Assembly (NCBI RefSeq): GCF_018327685.1
Contig: NZ_BNEL01000003.1
Span: 1,612,001 to 1,676,000, forward strand
Length of the DNA stretch: 64,000 bases
DNA from: Streptomyces sp. TS71-3
Lineage (GTDB): Bacteria > Actinomycetota > Actinomycetes > Streptomycetales > Streptomycetaceae
Direction of reading: 5' to 3'
In this document: positions 60,737 through 64,000 of the stretch, piece after piece
Position numbering within the stretch: position 1 is the first letter of the stretch
Layout: each line of letters begins with the position of its first letter
Position numbers and translations under genes: made by a program
The notes under the pieces: generated by a model
Seen by the model: only the letters and a program-made list of their open reading frames with translations
Database searches by the model: none
What the model was told of the DNA's origin: nothing

Positions 60737-63001
60737 ATGACCATGAGAGACGAATCCGGGGCGGTCAGCCGGCGCGGCCTCCTCAAGGCGGGCGGGGCCC
60801 TGGTCGTGCTGTCGGCGGCGGTTCCGGCCGCCCTGCGGACGTCGGTCGCGGAAGCGGCCGCGACCGGAACGCCCTTCCCCACCCCCGAGATGACCGACCT
60901 CTCCACGTGGCTGACGGTGCACGCCAACGGCGACGTCACCTGGCGCACCGGCCACGTCGAGCTGGGCCAGGGGAACCGGACCGCCCTCGCGCAGATGGTG
61001 GCCGAGGAGATCGACGTCGCCTTCGACAAGGTCACGCTGGTGATGGGCAACACCGACGTCACACCCGACCAGGGAGTGACGGCCGGCAGCGGCACGATCG
61101 CCCGAGCCGGGGTGCAGGCCCGGCTGATCGCCGCCGAGGCCCGGGCCACCCTGCTCGCCCTGGCCTCCGAGCGGCTGCACGCCCCGGTGGACGAGCTCAC
61201 GGTCCACGACGGCGTGGTCCGCCATGGCGCGAGGCAGATCAGTTACGGCCGCCTCGTCCACGGCAAGGCGCTCACGGCGGAGACGCCGATCGTGATCGAC
61301 GGCCAAGGCACGCATGTCGGGGCCACACCCAAGCCGTTCACCGAGTACACCCTGGTCGGCCAGTCCGTCCCCCGGGTCGACATCGTGGACAAGGTCCGCC
61401 AGAAGACCATGTTCGTCCATGACGTCAGGGTCCACGGCATGCTCCACGCCCGGGTCGTCCACCCCAAGGGGATCGGCTCGACCGTGATCTCGGTGGGCCG
61501 CCTGCCGTCCGGGAGCAGCGCGCAGGTGGTCCAGCTCGGCAACCTGGTCGCGGTGGTCGCACGGCAGGAGTGGGACGCGGTCAAGGGAGCGGCCGCCCTG
61601 CCGGTCACCTGGTCGGACTGGAACGGCCTGCCCGGGAGCGAGGAGTGGCCCGCCGCCATGCGTGCCCTGCCGGGCAACACCATGACGCATGCCAGCCAGG
61701 GCGACTTCGAGGGCGCCTACGCCGCCGCCGAACACACCCTGGAGGCGACGTACCAGACCCCGTTCGAGAACCACGGCATGTTCGGGCCGAGCTGCGCCGT
61801 CGCCGACGTGCGCCCGGACGGCAGCGTGACCGTCTGGTCCACCACCCAGTACCCGCAGGGGCTCAGGAAAGGCATCGCGCAGATGCTGGACATCGCCCCC
61901 GAGCAGGTCGAGGTGGTCTGGGTCGACGGACCCGGCACCTACGGGCGCCTCAGCGCCAACTACGACGACGCGGCCTCGGAAGCGGTGTTCCTCTCCCAGA
62001 AGCTGGGCAAGCCGGTGCGCGTGCAGTGGAGCCGTGAGGACGAGCACATCTGGGAGCCGCACGGCCCGGGCACGCTCCACGACATGGCGGCCGGATTCGA
62101 CGAGTCCGGCAACGTCACGGCCTGGAAGCACGACGCGTTCATGGCGCCGAACAACGACAGCACCATGCTCGGGCCCCTCCTGGTCGGCGTGCAGAAGCCG
62201 AGCGGGCGCAAGCCGGTCGGGAACTGGACCGGTCCCGACCTCTACCAGTTCCCCAACCTGCTGGAACTCGCGCACCAGCTGCCGGAGTTCGGTGCCGACA
62301 CCTCGCCCTACGGGTTCGGCCTGCGCACCACCTTCCTGCGCTCACCCGGCCAGTACCAGATCACGTTCGCCCAGGAGGCCTTCGTCGACGAGATCGCGGC
62401 CAGGACCGGACAGGACCCGCTCCAGCTCCGTCTGAAGTACCTCACCGACCCCCGGGCGATCGCCGTCCTGCAGGCGGCCGCCAAGGCGGCCGGGTGGGAG
62501 CCGCGGTCCTCGCCCAAGGGGGATGCGAGCACCGGCGAGGGCACCTTCACCGGGCAGGGCATCTCGTTCGTCCTGCGCGACGGCACCTACGCCGCCGGGG
62601 TGGTCAGGCTGGAGGTGACTCCCACCACGGGCAAGGTCCTGCTCACGGAGGTGACCGTGGCGCAGGACCAGGGGCAGATCATCAACCCGCGCGCCATCGA
62701 GCACCAGATCTCCAGCTGCGTGATCCAGACGGCGAGCCGGGTGCTCCACGAGGAGGTGAAGTTCGACACCTCCAACGTCACCACCGTCGACTGGGAGAGC
62801 TACCCGATGCTCCATATGGACGAGACGCCGACGATCAACACGGTCCTCGTCCCCAACCCCCAGACGGCTCCCTCGGGCGTCGGCGAGCCGGCCGTCAACG
62901 TGATGCCGTCCGCCATCTCCAGCGCCATCTTCGACGCCACCGGCGTGCGGCTCCGCACGATGCCCTTCACGGCCGAGGCGGTCAAGGCGGCCATGGGGTA
63001 G
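60737..63001 (+). CDS. Molybdopterin-binding subunit of aldehyde/xanthine-type hydroxylase (IorB-like)
   Basis: 754 residues. A Tat signal, SRRGLLKAGGALVVLS, sends the folded enzyme outside the cytoplasm, with the small subunit as a passenger. Molybdopterin contacts include GHVELGQGNRTALAQM, GPSCAVADVRPDGSVTVW, and the catalytic glutamate in GVGEPAVNVMPSAI (about 717). Hydroxylates a heterocycle or aldehyde with water as oxygen source; substrate unknown. No cofactor-insertion chaperone (XdhC-like) gene is in the window. Terminator at 63077. Confidence 0.9.
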   Translation: MTMRDESGAVSRRGLLKAGGALVVLSAAVPAALRTSVAEAAATGTPFPTPEMTDLSTWLTVHANGDVTWRTGHVELGQGNRTALAQMVAEEIDVAFDKVTLVMGNTDVTPDQGVTAGSGTIARAGVQARLIAAEARATLLALASERLHAPVDELTVHDGVVRHGARQISYGRLVHGKALTAETPIVIDGQGTHVGATPKPFTEYTLVGQSVPRVDIVDKVRQKTMFVHDVRVHGMLHARVVHPKGIGSTVISVGRLPSGSSAQVVQLGNLVAVVARQEWDAVKGAAALPVTWSDWNGLPGSEEWPAAMRALPGNTMTHASQGDFEGAYAAAEHTLEATYQTPFENHGMFGPSCAVADVRPDGSVTVWSTTQYPQGLRKGIAQMLDIAPEQVEVVWVDGPGTYGRLSANYDDAASEAVFLSQKLGKPVRVQWSREDEHIWEPHGPGTLHDMAAGFDESGNVTAWKHDAFMAPNNDSTMLGPLLVGVQKPSGRKPVGNWTGPDLYQFPNLLELAHQLPEFGADTSPYGFGLRTTFLRSPGQYQITFAQEAFVDEIAARTGQDPLQLRLKYLTDPRAIAVLQAAAKAAGWEPRSSPKGDASTGEGTFTGQGISFVLRDGTYAAGVVRLEVTPTTGKVLLTEVTVAQDQGQIINPRAIEHQISSCVIQTASRVLHEEVKFDTSNVTTVDWESYPMLHMDETPTINTVLVPNPQTAPSGVGEPAVNVMPSAISSAIFDATGVRLRTMPFTAEAVKAAMG

Positions 63002-63076
63002 CCGGACAGCCAGCCGGGCACGGTCGCCCAGAGCGCTTCGCCGAGTGTCCCCGGGCACCGGTGGGGTGAGGTACCA

Positions 63077-63109
63077 CGAAGGTCCCGGTCCGGCGGACCG
63101 GGACCTTCG
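63077..63109 (+). terminator. Perfect 15-bp hairpin after the Mo-hydroxylase operon
   Basis: CGAAGGTCCCGGTCC / GGACCGGGACCTTCG with a GGC loop, 75 bp after the stop. Confidence 0.9.
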
Positions 63110-63292
63110 GTATGGCGGAGGGGTCGTGACGGGTCGTGACAGGGACCGACGGATCAGCGCACGTCGCCCGGTCGCTACGCCGTGGCGGGCCGGCCTGGGG
63201 GAACGTCGCTGCCGAGCGTCACTACACTCGTCACTCCCTCTGTCAGACGCGGCGTCCGTCGAGAACCGCCGCAGCACCACCAGTGAGGCGAC

Positions 63293-63625
63293 ATGTCAGA
63301 TCCCCGGCCGTCCGACAGGCAGATCGCGGCCGAACACCGCCGCGGCGCCGCGCCGACCGCGACCGGTGCCGGCGGCCGCAGCCGGCTGTCCCTGCTGGCC
63401 CTGGCCGCACCGAGCGTGTCGGCGGCCGTCGCGGCGCTGTTCCTGCTCGTGGGCGGTCTCAGCAGCCTCCGCGGGCATTCCTACCTCGGCGCGGGCGTGA
63501 TGACGGTGGGCAAGCTGGCCGGAGCCATCGCGGCGGGGGCCCTGGTGGGCGACCTCGGCTGGCAGCTGGCCGAGGCCCGCAAGCGCCAGACCCGGCGGGA
63601 GCCCGCGGCGCCGGGTGGGGCATGA
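63293..63625 (+). CDS. Small membrane protein, two TM segments
   Basis: 110 residues. A basic, Ala-rich cytoplasmic N-terminus of about 35 residues is followed by LALAAPSVSAAVAALFLLVG and GKLAGAIAAGALVGDLGW, then an arginine-rich tail. GAGGCGAC precedes the ATG. No family recognised. Confidence 0.7.
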   Translation: MSDPRPSDRQIAAEHRRGAAPTATGAGGRSRLSLLALAAPSVSAAVAALFLLVGGLSSLRGHSYLGAGVMTVGKLAGAIAAGALVGDLGWQLAEARKRQTRREPAAPGGA

Positions 63626-63689
63626 CGGCCTTCCAGGGGTGCTCAGCCGTCCGGCTCGTGTCGTGCGTCCGACCAGAAGGCGGCGCATG

Positions 63690-63740
63690 CCTGATGCAGG
63701 GAGGCTGCTCAGAGGCCTGATGCGGGGAGACTGCTCAGAA
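63690..63740. repeat. 26-bp direct repeat, two copies
   Basis: CCTGATGCrGGGAGrCTGCT occurs at 63690 and 63716, in a 204-bp gap without a gene. Confidence 0.7.
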
Positions 63741-63829
63741 GGTGGAGGAGTCGTGGCAGGACTCACGCCGCGCGAGGCCGGTATGTACTGTCTCGCGCAG
63801 GGCAGACCTGAGATGAGCACACTCGACGA

Positions 63830-64000
63830 ATGGGGCTGGGCATGGGGATCGCGGGCGTTTTCAGCGCCATTGTCATCGGTATCGTCATCGGCGTCCTGGG
63901 CCGGCTCGTCGTGCCCGGTCGCCAGCACATCGGCGTGATATGGACGATCCTCGTCGGGATCGTCGCGGCATTCGTCGGCACGGGGATAGCCGCCGCGTTC
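63830..64000 (+). CDS. GlsB/YeaQ/YmgE-family stress membrane protein (3' end outside window)
   Basis: 57 residues visible, open to the window edge. IVIGIVIGVLGRLVVPGRQ followed by VIWTILVGIVAAFVGTGIAAAF is the classic transglycosylase-associated/GlsB signature (I.G...G.LARLL.PG...G...T...GI.GA..G). Members are about 85-90 residues with three helices, induced by envelope or osmotic stress. Start at ATG 63830 or 63842; no clear ribosome site. Confidence 0.75.
   Translation, partial: MGLGMGIAGVFSAIVIGIVIGVLGRLVVPGRQHIGVIWTILVGIVAAFVGTGIAAAF

Overview
The window is chromosomal DNA from a Streptomyces-type actinomycete. Base composition is very GC-rich with strong third-position GC, GTG and TTG starts are common, and many genes have a -10 box only 6-8 nt before the start codon (leaderless mRNAs). 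A whiI sporulation regulator sits behind a sigma-WhiG-type promoter, and haem synthesis is of the coproporphyrin-dependent actinobacterial type. From memory the order fadB - thiolase - RNase D - whiI - DUF3000 - hemE - ... - cgoX - hemQ - DUF692 - ... - murC - msrB resembles the SCO6026-SCO6061 stretch of S. coelicolor; this was not checked by search.

Layout. 1-18.9 kb is core chromosome: a cut-off amino-acid permease, a NYN/PIN-like protein, the fatty-acid beta-oxidation pair fadB/fadA, RNase D, whiI, a DUF3000 protein diverging from hemE, a CoA-disulfide-reductase-like flavoenzyme, a DUF4349 lipoprotein, the cgoX-hemQ pair, and a DUF692 (MNIO) enzyme with a fused C-terminal domain and a 7-bp VNTR upstream. 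19.2-24.8 kb is an ABC transporter plus two-component module. It is bracketed by a 99-bp repeat of its own leaderless promoter; the second copy now sits before a methyltransferase that is followed by a scrap of a second response regulator. 24.8-34.97 kb holds Pth2, small membrane and zinc-ribbon proteins, a TIR-like protein paired with a DUF4157 (eCIS-core) HELTH protein, ZapE, a RibD-C reductase, a USP-like protein, murC and msrB.

34.95-41.98 kb looks like an integrated and partly decayed accessory island. Imperfect direct repeats flank it, the left copy overlapping the msrB 3' end. It carries a divergent Lsr2-like protein, two small exported proteins with TTA (bldA-type) codons, a decayed ABC ATPase, and a large secreted YncE/phosphatase-family fusion. 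42-47.5 kb is a mixed accessory zone: a secreted chorismate mutase, relics of a BBE-type oxidoreductase and a TetR regulator, VOC and SDR enzymes, two TetR regulators with recognisable operators, a membrane protein and a GNAT acetyltransferase.

47.6-59.8 kb is a carbohydrate-use locus: a GH5 hydrolase, a sugar ABC transporter (binding lipoprotein plus two permeases; no ATPase present), a LacI regulator, and four oxidoreductase or epimerase genes. A shared GTTnnGAAACTTTC motif precedes its three transcription units. An IS110-family insertion separates the GH5 gene from the transporter genes. 60.2-63.0 kb encodes a two-subunit Tat-exported molybdenum hydroxylase (IorAB-like). The window ends with two small membrane proteins, the last cut off by the edge. 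No tRNA, rRNA or CRISPR array was seen.
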